Counted from the first letter of the stretch, positions 1 through 6,557 are shown. The stretch is DNA of 6,637 nt from an uncultured Acidimicrobium sp. (GCA_903853285.1 CAINTF010000294.1:1-6637); one strand, 5' to 3'. Notes: generated by a model not told the origin, from the letters alone. Numbers and translations are program-made.

Positions 1-371
1 ATATCGGAAACCATGAAGTCGCTTGCATCATTTGGCTTGAGCGCAGCAGCACCTTTTACATGTACGTCGCGAATTTTTCCGCACACACTGCAAACGGCGT
101 GATGGTGATCATCGACATTGGGGTCAAAACGCATTCCTCCCTCGCCAAGGTCGATCAATTGGAGCTCGCCCATCTCTGCGAGTTCATTCAGTGTCTGATA
201 CACCGTGCGCAATGAAATTCCGGGCATCTGCGCACTTGCAATGCCGTAAAGTTTCTCGGCTGTCGGGTGAGTTTCGTTGTTGTGCAGCAGCGAGAAGATC
301 AGCTGTCGCTGCGGAGTGAGTTTGCGTCCCATCGAACGAAACTGCGTGGCCAACTCGGCTGGTGAATGCAT
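1..371 (-). CDS. Fur-family metalloregulator, PerR-like (C-terminus cut by window edge)
   Basis: This is a DNA-binding metal-dependent transcription regulator, normally a dimeric repressor in the cytoplasm. About 123 residues are visible and the rest lies beyond position 1. The N-terminal winged helix shows KLTPQRQLIF (residues 17-26), HPTAEKLY (35-42) and ISLRTVYQTLNEL (52-64). The hinge and dimerisation part shows RFD (81-83), DHHHAVC (88-94), CSVCG (94-98, first zinc CxxC) and KIRDVHV (99-105). The regulatory metal ligands of Bacillus PerR (H37, D85, H91, H93, D104) have equivalents at H35, D83, H89, H91 and D102. An Asp rather than Glu at the last position is typical of PerR. The second CxxC would lie outside the window. 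The ATG at 371 is the first possible start, because an in-frame TGA lies five codons upstream; M14 is the only nearby alternative. The gene diverges from glpD and probably controls itself and perhaps the glp operon. Fur-family membership is secure; the PerR subtype is inferred. Confidence 0.93.
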   Translation of the reverse strand, partial: MHSPAELATQFRSMGRKLTPQRQLIFSLLHNNETHPTAEKLYGIASAQMPGISLRTVYQTLNELAEMGELQLIDLGEGGMRFDPNVDDHHHAVCSVCGKIRDVHVKGAAALKPNDASDFMVSD

Positions 372-378
372 GGACGCA

Positions 379-408
379 ACAGTAACTCAATTCCAACCTA
401 ATTTGCAA
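379..408 (-). promoter_or_regulatory. Candidate promoter of the Fur-family gene
   Basis: Read on the minus strand, TTGCAA (408 to 403) is followed by an 18-nt spacer, then TACTGT (384 to 379). Seven nucleotides then remain before the ATG at 371. TACTGT fits the actinobacterial TANNNT -10 pattern, and the short gap would place the transcript start at or next to the start codon, giving a leaderless mRNA. No clear Shine-Dalgarno sequence precedes this ATG, which agrees. The -35 match is only four of six, so the call is tentative. Confidence 0.4.
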
Positions 409-418
409 GTCTTGCTAA
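402..418. promoter_or_regulatory. Palindromic candidate operator (Fur-family-like)
   Basis: TTTGCAAGTCTTGCTAA is an inverted repeat centred on T410. The core GCAAG-T-CTTGC is perfect, and 14 of the 16 flanking bases (seven of eight pairs) are symmetric. An odd-spaced 7-1-7 type palindrome is the usual form of Fur/PerR boxes, though the sequence is not the Bacillus PerR consensus. It overlaps the candidate -35 box of the divergent regulator gene, where a bound repressor would block transcription. Binding by the neighbouring regulator is inferred. Confidence 0.45.
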
Positions 419-439
419 CTAACAATAGTTGTGACTTAT

Positions 440-450
440 GGCAATTTGCC
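440..450. promoter_or_regulatory. Second palindrome, possible operator on the glpD side
   Basis: GGCAA-T-TTGCC is a perfect 5-1-5 inverted repeat centred on T445. It shares GCAA/TTGC half-sites with the palindrome at 402-418, 35 bp away centre to centre. It lies about 57 bp upstream of the glpD start. It may be a second site for the same regulator or a site for another one. Nothing in the sequence decides between these. Confidence 0.3.
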
Positions 451-456
451 CATGTT

Positions 457-480
457 GCGGGCATTTGGGTAGCGGGCATT
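457..480. repeat. Short direct repeat in the glpD leader region
   Basis: GCGGGCATT occurs twice, at 457-465 and 472-480, with a 15-bp period. The first copy also contributes GGGCA to a small inverted repeat with TGCCC at 447-451 (7-nt loop). The repeat lies just upstream of the candidate glpD -10 box, where an activator could bind as two half-sites. It may also be chance. Confidence 0.35.
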
Positions 481-494
481 CCATCTCCCTGATT

Positions 495-500
495 TAGGCT
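495..500 (+). promoter_or_regulatory. Candidate -10 box of the glp operon (leaderless start)
   Basis: TAGGCT fits TANNNT and ends six nucleotides before the GTG at 507, so transcription could begin at the start codon itself. No good -35 hexamer is found 16-19 bp upstream, so an activator may be needed. The same bases could instead act as a very weak ribosome site (AGG at 496-498). The arrangement mirrors that of the divergent regulator gene, which gives some support. Confidence 0.3.
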
Positions 501-506
501 TTCGCC

Positions 507-2195
507 GTGAACTTTGACCGACAGCACAATCTGGAACAACTCCGCAACGAGCAATTTGACGTGTTGGTTGTTGGTGGAGGAATTACTGGTGTTGGTGTTG
601 CGCTCGATGCTGCATCTCGTGGACTGCGCACTGCCCTGGTTGAACGGGAAGATTTTGCGTCGGGAACGTCTTCTAAGAGCAGCAAACTCATCCACGGTGG
701 TTTGCGCTATTTACAACAAGGCGAAGTTGGGCTGGTGTACGAAGCACTGCACGAACGTCAGCGCCTACGACGCAATGCACCCCATCTCGTTCAAATTTTG
801 CCTTTCATGATTCCAATACTTTCTCGCGATGGTGTCATTTCCAAAAAGATTGCGCGAGCACTTGGCAGTGCATTATGGATGTACGACCTCACTGGAGGAT
901 GGCGCATCGGGAAATTGCATAAGCGTCTTAAGGCCGACCAAGCAAATTTGCACCTGCCAACCATCAATACAGACAGAATGTCGTCTGCGTATTTGTACTA
1001 CGACGCTGCGGCAGATGATGCGCGACTATGCGTCACCGTTGCTCGAACGGCTGCGCAACATGGAGCGGTCATCGCCAACCAATGTCCTGTTGCCAACATT
1101 TTGCATGATGAAATGGGCAAAGTTGGTGGCGCACTCGTTCACCCACTCGGTAGTGAACCATTCGAAATCAAGGCTCGTTGTGTGATCAACGCTGCCGGCG
1201 TATGGGCCGACAATGTACGCGAGACCGATGAAGGTGTTCATCCAAACAGCATTCGCCCGGCAAAAGGAATCCACATCACATTGCCTTGGAAGATGGTGCG
1301 CAATGACATTGCTGTTGTCATTCCGGTCAAGGTTGATAAGAGAAGCCTCTTCGTCGTTCCATGGATTTCAAATCACGACGGCACATACCAATACACATAC
1401 GTCGGTACTACCGACACAGACTTCGTGGGTGGAGTCGATGAATCGCAGTGCTCCAAAGACGACATTGATTACGTGCTCACGGCACTCAATGCTGCGATCA
1501 ATACCAACATCACACGCGATGACATCACGGCAGTGTGGTCGGGACTGCGTCCACTCGTGCGCAATAGCGATGGCACAACTGCGAAGGGTAAAACGAGCGA
1601 CCTCTCTCGCAAACATCAAGTTCGCATCTCTGATGCTGGCATGATCTCAATCACTGGCGGCAAACTCACCACTTATCGCAAGATGGCAGAACACGCAGTT
1701 GATGCTGCATGCAAACAACTTGGAATCAAGGCTCGATGCCGCACAAAGCGTCTTGCGTTTATCGGCACAAATGGCTTTCGTTCTTCAATGCTTCGCGGCA
1801 AAGACGCTGGACTCGCGGAACGTTTCGGGAGCGAACTCACCGAGGTTAAATCACTCATCACCCAAGACAATCGGCTGGGCGAACCGCTCATCGAAGGGCT
1901 CTCCTACCTCAAGGCTGAAGCAATTTTTGCCGTGCGTAATGAGATGGCCCGCACACTTGACGATGTGCTCACTCGTCGTACACGAGCGCGCATTATCAAT
2001 CGACCGGCAACTCTTGCCAGTGCTCGCAGCGTTGCAGAGTTGATCGCGCCCGAACTGAAGTGGTCACTTAACGACATCACCCAACAAGTAAACGACTTTG
2101 TTGAATCGTGTGCTCGCGAACTTGATGCAGCGATGGTCAGTGAAGCCGAGTTTGTGCAGTCAACTACAGTCAACCCTGCAACTAGTAATGACTAA
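507..2195 (+). CDS. glpD: Aerobic glycerol-3-phosphate dehydrogenase (FAD, GlpD)
   Basis: GlpD oxidises sn-glycerol 3-phosphate to dihydroxyacetone phosphate at the inner face of the membrane and gives electrons to quinone. The protein has 562 residues, longer than the ~500 of E. coli. The N-terminal FAD Rossmann motif VVGGGITGVGVALDAASRG (21-39) fits family signature 1, followed by KLIHGGLRYL (60-69). Further family blocks are RPAKGIHI, RSLFVVPW and YVGTTDTDF. Residues R348 (GLRPL), R368 (LSRK) and K386 (GGKLTTYRKMA, 384-394, signature 2) correspond to the E. coli substrate-site residues R317, R332 and K354. The C-terminal helical domain carries AVRNEMARTLDDVL (475-488). The GTG start is fixed by an in-frame TAG at 495-497; no strong ribosome site precedes it. 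It is the first gene of a five-gene run, 18 nt from the next. The tail after about residue 540 is low in conserved features. Confidence 0.96.
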   Translation: MNFDRQHNLEQLRNEQFDVLVVGGGITGVGVALDAASRGLRTALVEREDFASGTSSKSSKLIHGGLRYLQQGEVGLVYEALHERQRLRRNAPHLVQILPFMIPILSRDGVISKKIARALGSALWMYDLTGGWRIGKLHKRLKADQANLHLPTINTDRMSSAYLYYDAAADDARLCVTVARTAAQHGAVIANQCPVANILHDEMGKVGGALVHPLGSEPFEIKARCVINAAGVWADNVRETDEGVHPNSIRPAKGIHITLPWKMVRNDIAVVIPVKVDKRSLFVVPWISNHDGTYQYTYVGTTDTDFVGGVDESQCSKDDIDYVLTALNAAINTNITRDDITAVWSGLRPLVRNSDGTTAKGKTSDLSRKHQVRISDAGMISITGGKLTTYRKMAEHAVDAACKQLGIKARCRTKRLAFIGTNGFRSSMLRGKDAGLAERFGSELTEVKSLITQDNRLGEPLIEGLSYLKAEAIFAVRNEMARTLDDVLTRRTRARIINRPATLASARSVAELIAPELKWSLNDITQQVNDFVESCARELDAAMVSEAEFVQSTTVNPATSND

Positions 2196-2213
2196 ACAAC
2201 TGATTGAGGCGTA

Positions 2214-3719
2214 ATGACACAAGCGACAGATCCAATTGAGTTTGTGGGTCAAACCTCACCGATTCAAGAACGCTTCAACGAAGTATCTTCTGAGGCTCTT
2301 TCGCCAAAGCTGATTCAAGAACTTGCAAAGATCTGTGCAACCTCAACAGAAGATCAAGATCTTGCAGACCACGGTCGCGACTGGTGGCCACTCGCGATGC
2401 ACTGGGCCATGCAGGGCAAGACTCCGCGCAAGCCACACGCGATTTGTCGACCCACATCTACCGAACAAGTTGTATCCATCGTCGCGTTGTGTAACGAAAA
2501 CCGAATCCCACTTACCGTCTCTGCCGGCCGCAGCGGAGTTTGTGGCGCAGCAATTCCTGTTTATGGCGGCGTAGTCATTGATACATGCATGCTCGCAAGC
2601 ATTATCAGCGTCGACAAAGTATCTGGCGTTGTTGAAGTCCTCCCAGGCATGTTCGGTCCAGATTTTGAAAATGAATTGCGCGACAAGCACGGCGTGACAG
2701 TCGGACACTTTCCACAGTCGTTCGATATCTCGACCGTAGGCGGATGGGTTGCATGCCGAGGAGCAGGCCAGTATTCGACGCGCTACGGAAAAATCGAAGA
2801 CATGGTCGTTGGACTCGAAGTAGTCCTCGCTAACGGCACAGTTGTTTACACAGGAACAGAACCAGCAGGCGCCAACGGCCCTGACCTCACTTCACTCTTT
2901 GTAGGTAGCGAAGGCACGCTCGGAGTAATCACTCGAGTTTGGCTGCGTTCACACCCATTGCCAGCCACACAACAACGAGCTGCTTATCTATTTCCAAGCT
3001 TTGTAGATGGCATCAACACTTGTCGTACCGCTGTGCAACATGGCGCAACTCCAGCCGTACTGCGTTTGTACGATGCCGACGAATCCAAAAGATCGCACGG
3101 TACCGACGGCAAACAATGCACACTGCTCGTGCTGGATGAAGGCGACGAGCGCTTAGTCGCAGCAACACTTTCAATTGTTCACGATGCCGCAATAGCTAAC
3201 GGCGCACAAGTTGGAGATGTTGAATTGGTAGAAAAGTGGATGCATCACCGCAACAACACGAGCGGGCTTCAAGAAGCAACTCGTCGAGGCTTCATTGTCG
3301 ACACCATGGAAGTTGCCGCCCAATGGAGCGCACTAGAAGCCATTTTCACAAATGTTCGTTCTTCGCTCATGGCGGTTGAAGGCGCAGTGAGCGCTACATG
3401 CCATTTATCGCATAGCTACCTCGACGGAGCCTGCCTCTATTTCACATTCGCAGCTAAACCAACACCCGAGTTTGAGCAGAGATACGTGCAGTTGTGGAAC
3501 GCATGTCAACGCGCGGCTCTCGACAGTGGCGCAAATGTCTCCCACCATCACGGTGTTGGTCTTAATCGTGGACGCTTTTTGCCAGAGTCACTCGGTACCG
3601 GCATGGAAGTTTTGCAGTCGATCAAAAACACACTTGATCCGCGCAACATTTTCAACCCAGGCAAACTTGGACTCAACCCAGACACAGACACGGCAAAGCG
3701 AAAGTCGGTCTGGCCTTGA
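2214..3719 (+). CDS. FAD-binding oxidase, alkylglycerone-phosphate-synthase (AGPS)-like
   Basis: This is a member of the VAO/PCMH flavoprotein family, 501 residues. The FAD pyrophosphate loop is TVSAGRSGVCGAA (101-113). It is followed by STVGGWVACRGAG (173-185), YGKIEDMVVGLEVV and GSEGTLGVITRVW (231-243). The C-terminal half has SHSYLDGACLYFTF (399-412), SHHHGVGLNRGRFLPES (from 443) and LDPRNIFNPGKLGL near the end. The Tyr-containing SY-DGACLYF block and the HHH triad (444-446) are characteristic of AGPS, which swaps the acyl chain of acyl-DHAP for a fatty alcohol in ether-lipid synthesis. Bacterial relatives are poorly characterised and could instead oxidise a hydroxy acid. No signal peptide or membrane segment is seen. 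The ATG at 2214 follows GAGG at 2206-2209, and an in-frame TGA at 2205-2207 excludes earlier starts. Its place between glpD and a polyol kinase fits a DHAP-linked role. Family assignment is firm; substrate is unknown. Confidence 0.88.
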   Translation: MTQATDPIEFVGQTSPIQERFNEVSSEALSPKLIQELAKICATSTEDQDLADHGRDWWPLAMHWAMQGKTPRKPHAICRPTSTEQVVSIVALCNENRIPLTVSAGRSGVCGAAIPVYGGVVIDTCMLASIISVDKVSGVVEVLPGMFGPDFENELRDKHGVTVGHFPQSFDISTVGGWVACRGAGQYSTRYGKIEDMVVGLEVVLANGTVVYTGTEPAGANGPDLTSLFVGSEGTLGVITRVWLRSHPLPATQQRAAYLFPSFVDGINTCRTAVQHGATPAVLRLYDADESKRSHGTDGKQCTLLVLDEGDERLVAATLSIVHDAAIANGAQVGDVELVEKWMHHRNNTSGLQEATRRGFIVDTMEVAAQWSALEAIFTNVRSSLMAVEGAVSATCHLSHSYLDGACLYFTFAAKPTPEFEQRYVQLWNACQRAALDSGANVSHHHGVGLNRGRFLPESLGTGMEVLQSIKNTLDPRNIFNPGKLGLNPDTDTAKRKSVWP

Positions 3720-5161
3720 GCATCCTCGTTATCGATGTTGGTACGAGCGGACTTCGCGCAGCAGTTGTGCGCCCAACAGGCAGTGTCGACCACCTCTTCT
3801 ACGAATCACTCGCACCAAGCTCCCCCTTTCCAGGTCTCGTCGAGTTTGATGCGATGGCAATGCGTGACGCGGTGCTGCGGGTTGCCAATGCTTCGCTGAG
3901 CGCTGCCGGCAAAGTTGACGCGGTTGGAATCACCAATCAGCGAGCATCTGCAATTGCGTGGGATAAGAACACTGGAATTCCCATAGGACCGGCACTCGGT
4001 TGGCAAGATTTACGAACGGTAATTGAATGCATCACAGCTCGTTCAGAGCACGGATTATTTTTGGCGCCAAACCAAACAGCAACGAAGGCTTCTTGGATGC
4101 TCAAGAACTATTCGATCCCGTCTGCAGCGAAGATCTGTATCGGAACTGTGGACACATGGGTTGCCTTCGTACTTTCTCAAGATCAACTCTTCGTTACCGA
4201 CGACACCAATGCCGCAGTGACGGGTTTATGGACTTTGCAAGATCAATCGTGGTCGCCACGCATTCTTGACATTTTCGGAATCGACATTGAGATGTTGCCA
4301 ACGATCGTGAGATCCTCCGGGGTCGTTGGTCATGCAACTGCCCTCAATGGTGCTCCACCAATTGCGAGTTTGGTTGGCGATCAACAGGGTTCACTTGTTG
4401 GCCAAGGTTGCATCACACCCGGTAAAACAAAAATTACATTCGGGACTGGTGGAATGCTTGACACAGTCACTGGCACTACCCCGCCGACCGAAAATCGTCG
4501 CTCAAGTGGCGGAACATTTCCCATCGTTGCATTTAGCGATGCAACTGGCATTACTTGGGGAGCGGAAGCGATCATGCTTTCTGCTGGCACAAACATCGAG
4601 TGGTTGTGCAACGACATGCAGCTCATTGACACTCCGCAACACAGTCATGAAGTTGCATCACAAGTCGAGACATCCGATGGCGTTGTTTATGTTCCAGCGC
4701 TCCTTGGTCTTGGCACACCGAAGTGGGACTACGGCGCACGAGGAACTCTCATCGGAATCACACGCGGCACTACCCGGGCACATGTTGTTCGTGCCGTGCT
4801 CGAAGGCATTGCCCACCGTGGCGCCGACCTCATGGAAGCAACCATTGCCGACTCGGGTTTGCCAATTGAAACGTTGCGAATTGATGGCGGCATGAGCAAA
4901 AACCCAACCTTTGTTCAAGCGCTTGCCAATGCAACTCAGCGACCCGTCGAAGTGTCTCCCGTCACCGAGGCAACCACACTTGGCGCTGCATTTCTCGCTG
5001 GCGTAGCGGTTGGTACCTGGAAATCGCTTGAAGAAGCCTGTTCCACTTGGAAACCAGCCTCTGTCGTTGAACCCACCGCAGTACTCAATAGAGCCCAATG
5101 GAATCAAGCAGTCGAGCGAGCAAGCGGTTGGATACCCGAACTATCGGGGCTTGACTTCTAG
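3716..5161 (+). CDS. FGGY-family carbohydrate kinase, glycerol-kinase-like
   Basis: This is an ATP-dependent sugar or polyol kinase of 481 residues (E. coli GlpK has about 500). The N-terminal phosphate loop is LVIDVGTSGLRAAVV (4-18). GlpK-like blocks follow: GITNQRASAIAW, GTVDTW, GDQQGSLVGQ (catalytic base D222), FGTGGM (242-247) and the FGGY signature around 343-365. Compared with E. coli GlpK, the equivalents of R83, W103 and D245 are kept (R76, W96, D222). E84 is Ala77, Y135 is Asn119 and F270 is Met247. The fructose-bisphosphate loop (GGKGGTR in E. coli) is absent, so that allosteric control is not expected. The TTG start overlaps the TGA of the upstream gene (TTGA, 3716-3719), which implies coupled translation; the P-loop begins immediately, so no later start works. 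Glycerol is plausible from context, but another polyol or triose is possible. Confidence 0.9.
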   Translation: MSILVIDVGTSGLRAAVVRPTGSVDHLFYESLAPSSPFPGLVEFDAMAMRDAVLRVANASLSAAGKVDAVGITNQRASAIAWDKNTGIPIGPALGWQDLRTVIECITARSEHGLFLAPNQTATKASWMLKNYSIPSAAKICIGTVDTWVAFVLSQDQLFVTDDTNAAVTGLWTLQDQSWSPRILDIFGIDIEMLPTIVRSSGVVGHATALNGAPPIASLVGDQQGSLVGQGCITPGKTKITFGTGGMLDTVTGTTPPTENRRSSGGTFPIVAFSDATGITWGAEAIMLSAGTNIEWLCNDMQLIDTPQHSHEVASQVETSDGVVYVPALLGLGTPKWDYGARGTLIGITRGTTRAHVVRAVLEGIAHRGADLMEATIADSGLPIETLRIDGGMSKNPTFVQALANATQRPVEVSPVTEATTLGAAFLAGVAVGTWKSLEEACSTWKPASVVEPTAVLNRAQWNQAVERASGWIPELSGLDF

Positions 5162-5181
5162 ATTGTTATCGCCCCAAAGAA

Positions 5182-5187
5182 AGAGGA
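5182..5187 (+). promoter_or_regulatory. Strong ribosome binding site fixing a GTG start
   Basis: AGAGGA lies seven nucleotides before the GTG at 5195. It is the best Shine-Dalgarno sequence in the window and supports the GTG as start of the first ferritin-like gene. It also suggests independent, efficient translation of the ferritin-like pair after the kinase gene. Confidence 0.7.
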
Positions 5188-5194
5188 AGTACGA

Positions 5195-5740
5195 GTGACA
5201 ACCAAATCTGCGTCAGCTGCGCCACCAGCACCACCCAAGATGCCAACAAGCGCCGACAAGCAATTGTTGGACTTCGCCCTGTCAGCCGAGTTGTCAGTGC
5301 ATGATCTGTACGTCAATGCAATTAATTCCGGAATGCTTTCCGCAGATGAAAAGATCATGATGGAAATGTTTGCAGATCACCACAAGTCGTATGCACAATC
5401 TCTGAATGGATTGCTCGGCAAAGCCGCATCCAATACCCGCAATGAAGCCTTGTACTCGACTTATGCAGGACAACTCACTTCTGCTCAAGCAATGAACCGA
5501 GTGTTGCAGTCGGTGGAAAACACCATGGTTGCAACACACACCGACATTCTTTCCAGCCTCGAGGGTTTAGACGGGGCGACTCTCGTTGCATCGATCATCA
5601 CCGTCGAAGCTCGACATGCAGCAGTTTTCGGCACTCTTCCAAGCTCAAGCCTCAGTAACGCACTGAACAGCGCGGCAAGCTCGCTTGCGCCAAATGCTGC
5701 GCCTGCAGCAGTAACCACAGAAACGACGGTGGCACCATGA
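5195..5740 (+). CDS. Ferritin-like domain protein without signal peptide
   Basis: A 181-residue protein with a predicted four-helix ferritin-like fold (about residues 20-150). Candidate ligand positions are E32 (ALSAELSVHDLY, helix 1), DHH at 61-63 (helix 2), E108 (SVENTMVATH, helix 3) and E138/H141 (VEARHAAVF, helix 4). Helix 2 lacks the His found at the matching position in the next gene (S65 here, H108 there), so the metal site may be incomplete. The N-terminus is Ala/Pro-rich with no hydrophobic segment. The last 30 residues are Ser/Ala/Thr/Pro-rich and end in TTVAP, like linkers of exported proteins. It starts 33 nt after the kinase gene and overlaps the next gene by ATGA. The exact family (PF13668 or DUF4439 type) and activity are not determined; iron binding or peroxide protection is inferred. 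Confidence 0.8.
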   Translation: MTTKSASAAPPAPPKMPTSADKQLLDFALSAELSVHDLYVNAINSGMLSADEKIMMEMFADHHKSYAQSLNGLLGKAASNTRNEALYSTYAGQLTSAQAMNRVLQSVENTMVATHTDILSSLEGLDGATLVASIITVEARHAAVFGTLPSSSLSNALNSAASSLAPNAAPAAVTTETTVAP

Positions 5741-6549
5741 ACGACTTCAACAACCTGACTCGCCGCGAGCTGCTCAAAATGAGCGGACTCTCTATCGCAG
5801 GCATCACTTTCCTTGCTTCATGTGGCGCACAAGCCGGCGTTACAGCGAGCCCAAACATTGCGAGCGCTGGAACAGTGCCACCGACAACCGCTTTGGGTGA
5901 AGTCGTCATATCCGACACCGTGTTGTTGCGCACGGCGGCATCGCTTGAATACAACGCAATTGATACCTACACCAAAGTTCTCGACGGTGGACTTCTCACA
6001 GGTGATTTTGCTTCACTCAAAGATGCGGTCAAACGATTCCGCGATGACCACAACGGTCACGCAGATGCAATCAACGCACTTGTTGTCAGCCATGGCGGCA
6101 AGGCCCACACTTGTGCCAACACTCGCGTGAACAATCTCTACGTGGATCCAGCGCTCAAGTTGATCACCGCAGACGGCAATGCAGATGCAGCACGAGACGT
6201 GGTGACACTTGCACATGCTCTCGAAAACTTGGCAACTCAGACATATCAAGGCATCGTTGCGTTATTGGCTGAGCCAAGTCTTCGTGGCAGCGCAATGCGA
6301 GTTGGCCAGGACGAAGCCCGTCACGCCGTTGTGCTCGCACAAGTCCTCAACCCTGGCTACATGGCCATTGGCCCAAGCACCGACGAAGTAACCGGCAAAG
6401 CAAAAGTTGCATCAGTGCCTTCAACGTTTGGAAGTCTTTCAAGTATTCAGATTTCACTTGGAGCACCAAACTCAGAAGGCGCAAAGACAAGCCTTTCGCT
6501 GGAAACTCCAAGCCTGAATGGTCTCGTCTATGACGAGATCTCCTGCTAA
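5737..6549 (+). CDS. Tat-exported ferritin-like lipoprotein
   Basis: A 270-residue protein with a twin-arginine signal, TRRELLKMSG (8-17). A hydrophobic stretch and a lipobox, LASC (26-29), follow, so C29 is the probable lipidated residue and the mature protein would sit on the outer face of the membrane. A Pro/Thr-rich linker leads to a ferritin-like four-helix domain (about 58-205). Likely ligands are E71 (SLEYNAIDTY), H105 and H108 (DDHNGHADAI), E163 (ALENLATQTY) and E193/H196 (DEARHAVVL). C126 and the final residue C270 are the only cysteines after C29 and could form a disulfide. The domain resembles the upstream protein (DH..., LEN/VEN, EARHA), so the two look like diverged duplicates. 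The ATG overlaps the upstream TGA, implying coupled translation. Tat export of ferritin-like proteins often implies a cofactor loaded in the cytoplasm. The physiological role is unknown. Confidence 0.85.
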   Translation: MNDFNNLTRRELLKMSGLSIAGITFLASCGAQAGVTASPNIASAGTVPPTTALGEVVISDTVLLRTAASLEYNAIDTYTKVLDGGLLTGDFASLKDAVKRFRDDHNGHADAINALVVSHGGKAHTCANTRVNNLYVDPALKLITADGNADAARDVVTLAHALENLATQTYQGIVALLAEPSLRGSAMRVGQDEARHAVVLAQVLNPGYMAIGPSTDEVTGKAKVASVPSTFGSLSSIQISLGAPNSEGAKTSLSLETPSLNGLVYDEISC

Positions 6550-6557
6550 CCGTTAGC
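6545..6557. repeat. Palindrome over the stop codon of the last operon gene
   Basis: GCTAAC-C-GTTAGC is a perfect 6-1-6 palindrome that includes the TAA stop. Its right half (TTAGC, 6553-6557) is also the base of the downstream hairpin, so the two structures exclude each other in RNA. The small centre makes a full RNA hairpin here unlikely. Confidence 0.4.

Noticed and set aside
403..417. A Nur (nickel regulator) box
   Set aside because: The TTGCAA half-site matches, but the spacing to the second half-site is 3 rather than 5 and the second half is TTGCTA; the adjacent regulator also looks PerR-like, so I do not name it a Nur box.
387..695. A minus-strand open frame spanning the intergenic region and the start of glpD
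   Set aside because: It overlaps the strongly conserved FAD-binding N-terminus of GlpD, and its translation is Ser/Arg-rich low-complexity without family features.
2196..2213. A promoter or terminator between glpD and the AGPS-like gene
   Set aside because: The 18-nt gap holds only a ribosome binding site; there is no hairpin or promoter pattern.
4326..4895. A 189-codon plus-strand open frame inside the kinase gene
   Set aside because: It lies entirely in another frame of a clearly conserved FGGY kinase and its translation shows no recognisable family motif.
4658..5107. A 149-codon minus-strand open frame opposite the kinase gene
   Set aside because: It is antisense to conserved coding sequence, with no ribosome site or domain pattern seen; most likely a shadow of codon bias.
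5162..5194. A separate promoter for the ferritin-like genes
   Set aside because: The 33-nt gap contains a strong ribosome site but no convincing -10/-35 pair, although a promoter inside the end of the kinase gene cannot be excluded.
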